DNA of 7,412 nt from Clostridiales bacterium (GTDB lineage Bacteria; Bacillota_A; Clostridia; Peptostreptococcales; Anaerovoracaceae), in NCBI GenBank assembly GCA_015058265.1, contig SVCR01000077.1, forward strand, positions 1 through 7,412. Reading direction: 5' to 3'. Shown one piece after another: positions 6,774 to 7,412 of this stretch; position 1 is the first letter of the stretch; the number at the start of each line of letters is the position of its first letter. Both the position numbers and the translations under genes were made by a program. The notes beneath the pieces are model-generated. The model worked only from the letters and a program-made list of their open reading frames with translations. It did no database searches and was not told the DNA's origin.

Positions 6774-7412
6774 GCATGAACAACGAAACAGTACAGTACA
6801 TTCTGGTGGGAGTTATTGCTTATCTCATAGGCAATATCAATCCTGCGATCATCATAGGAAAGCTGCATCACATAGATATTCGTAAAGAGGGAAGCGGCAA
6901 TGCCGGTATGACCAATACGATGAGAGTCATAGGACTCCATGCCGGAATCGCGGTCCTTCTTATTGATGTTCTCAAGGCGTACATAGCTGTAAGGATTGGC
7001 TTCTATATGTGCGACCTGACCGGATCGATGATAGCCTTCGCTGCAGTCGTTCTCGGTCACTGCTTCCCTGTATTTTTCGGATTCAAGGGCGGAAAAGGAG
7101 TTGCTGCATCACTCGGAGCAGCACTTGCTCTGAACTGGCTCAGCGCGGTCGCTGCCGTGATCGTAGCTCTCGTTATGTTCGTTCTCACCAGAAGGATGTC
7201 AATAGGATCTATCTGTGCGGCATTGGCTTACCCGGCTTTTGTCCATTATTATGAGCCGGATTGCTTCTATTTTGCTGTTGGCGCGGCAGTATTCCTCGTG
7301 ATTATGCACGCTGCCAATATTATCAGGATCGCCAAAGGTGAGGAGAAGGCACTGACACTGGGCCATATGGAAGACGGCGATGCCGGAGAAGAGGACGCCG
7401 AAGCTGCTGCCG
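6770..7412 (+). CDS. plsY: Glycerol-3-phosphate acyltransferase PlsY (3' end cut by window)
   Basis: PlsY is an integral membrane enzyme that transfers the acyl group of acyl-phosphate (made by PlsX) to glycerol-3-phosphate, giving lysophosphatidic acid. The 214 visible residues contain the three family motifs: GSGNAGMTN (41-49), GHCFPVFFGFKGGKGVA (96-112) and ANIIRIAKGEE (182-192), set among hydrophobic segments near 8-30, 55-78, 85-100, 113-139, 145-160 and 166-180. The second position after SGN-G is M47 where A is common. GTG 6770 overlaps the der stop as GTGA and has a suitably spaced ribosome binding site. ATG 6776 would shorten the protein by only two residues. After the third motif, where many PlsY proteins stop, an acidic and alanine-rich stretch (MEDGDAGEEDAEAAA) is still open at the window edge. 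It may be a tail or a linker to something further on. Confidence 0.95.
   Translation, partial: MSMNNETVQYILVGVIAYLIGNINPAIIIGKLHHIDIRKEGSGNAGMTNTMRVIGLHAGIAVLLIDVLKAYIAVRIGFYMCDLTGSMIAFAAVVLGHCFPVFFGFKGGKGVAASLGAALALNWLSAVAAVIVALVMFVLTRRMSIGSICAALAYPAFVHYYEPDCFYFAVGAAVFLVIMHAANIIRIAKGEEKALTLGHMEDGDAGEEDAEAAA

Noticed and set aside
6599..7060. 153-codon minus-strand frame across the der-plsY junction
   Set aside because: Both sense genes are well supported by motifs across this stretch, and the antisense protein has no recognisable domain.
1..7412. Novel defence system, mobile element, CRISPR array or RNA gene
   Set aside because: Every stretch over 80 bases is occupied by a recognisable core gene on the plus strand. 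I found no direct-repeat array, terminal inverted repeats, integrase/transposase motif or tRNA-like fold.

Overview
The window is a run of six same-strand (+) housekeeping genes, almost without gaps, in the order plsX (3' end only) - rnc - smc - ftsY - der - plsY (cut by the window end). Gene families, the rnc-smc-ftsY core and the purine-rich sense strand point to a Firmicute, most likely an anaerobe of the class Clostridia with moderate G+C. The phylum-level call rests on gene order and motif style. I cannot name a genus.

Layout: bases 1-178 encode the last 58 residues of PlsX. A 26-base gap without a good ribosome binding site leads to rnc (RNase III, 205-921). smc starts at a TTG immediately after the rnc stop and runs to 4482, encoding a full-length 1186-residue SMC ATPase. 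A 76-base gap containing a 14-base perfect palindrome separates smc from ftsY (4559-5455, SRP receptor). der (5448-6773, double GTPase for 50S assembly) overlaps ftsY by 8 bases. plsY (from 6770, acyl-phosphate glycerol-3-phosphate acyltransferase) overlaps der by 4 bases and is still open at base 7412, though all three of its family motifs are inside the window.

How the genes relate: PlsX makes acyl-phosphate from acyl-ACP and PlsY uses it to make lysophosphatidate, so the two ends of the cluster are consecutive steps of membrane lipid synthesis. Between them lie RNA processing (RNase III), chromosome compaction (SMC), membrane protein targeting (FtsY) and ribosome assembly (Der). This looks like a growth-linked operon with translational coupling at most junctions. 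Two genes often found in such clusters are absent here: acpP (commonly between plsX and rnc) and ylxM-ffh (commonly after ftsY).

I see no mobile element, CRISPR array, RNA gene, frameshift or pseudogene. The region is ordinary core genome, and the findings are modest: gene-order differences, the palindrome in the smc-ftsY gap, an rnc start lacking a Shine-Dalgarno site, some motif substitutions, and an acidic tail on PlsY.
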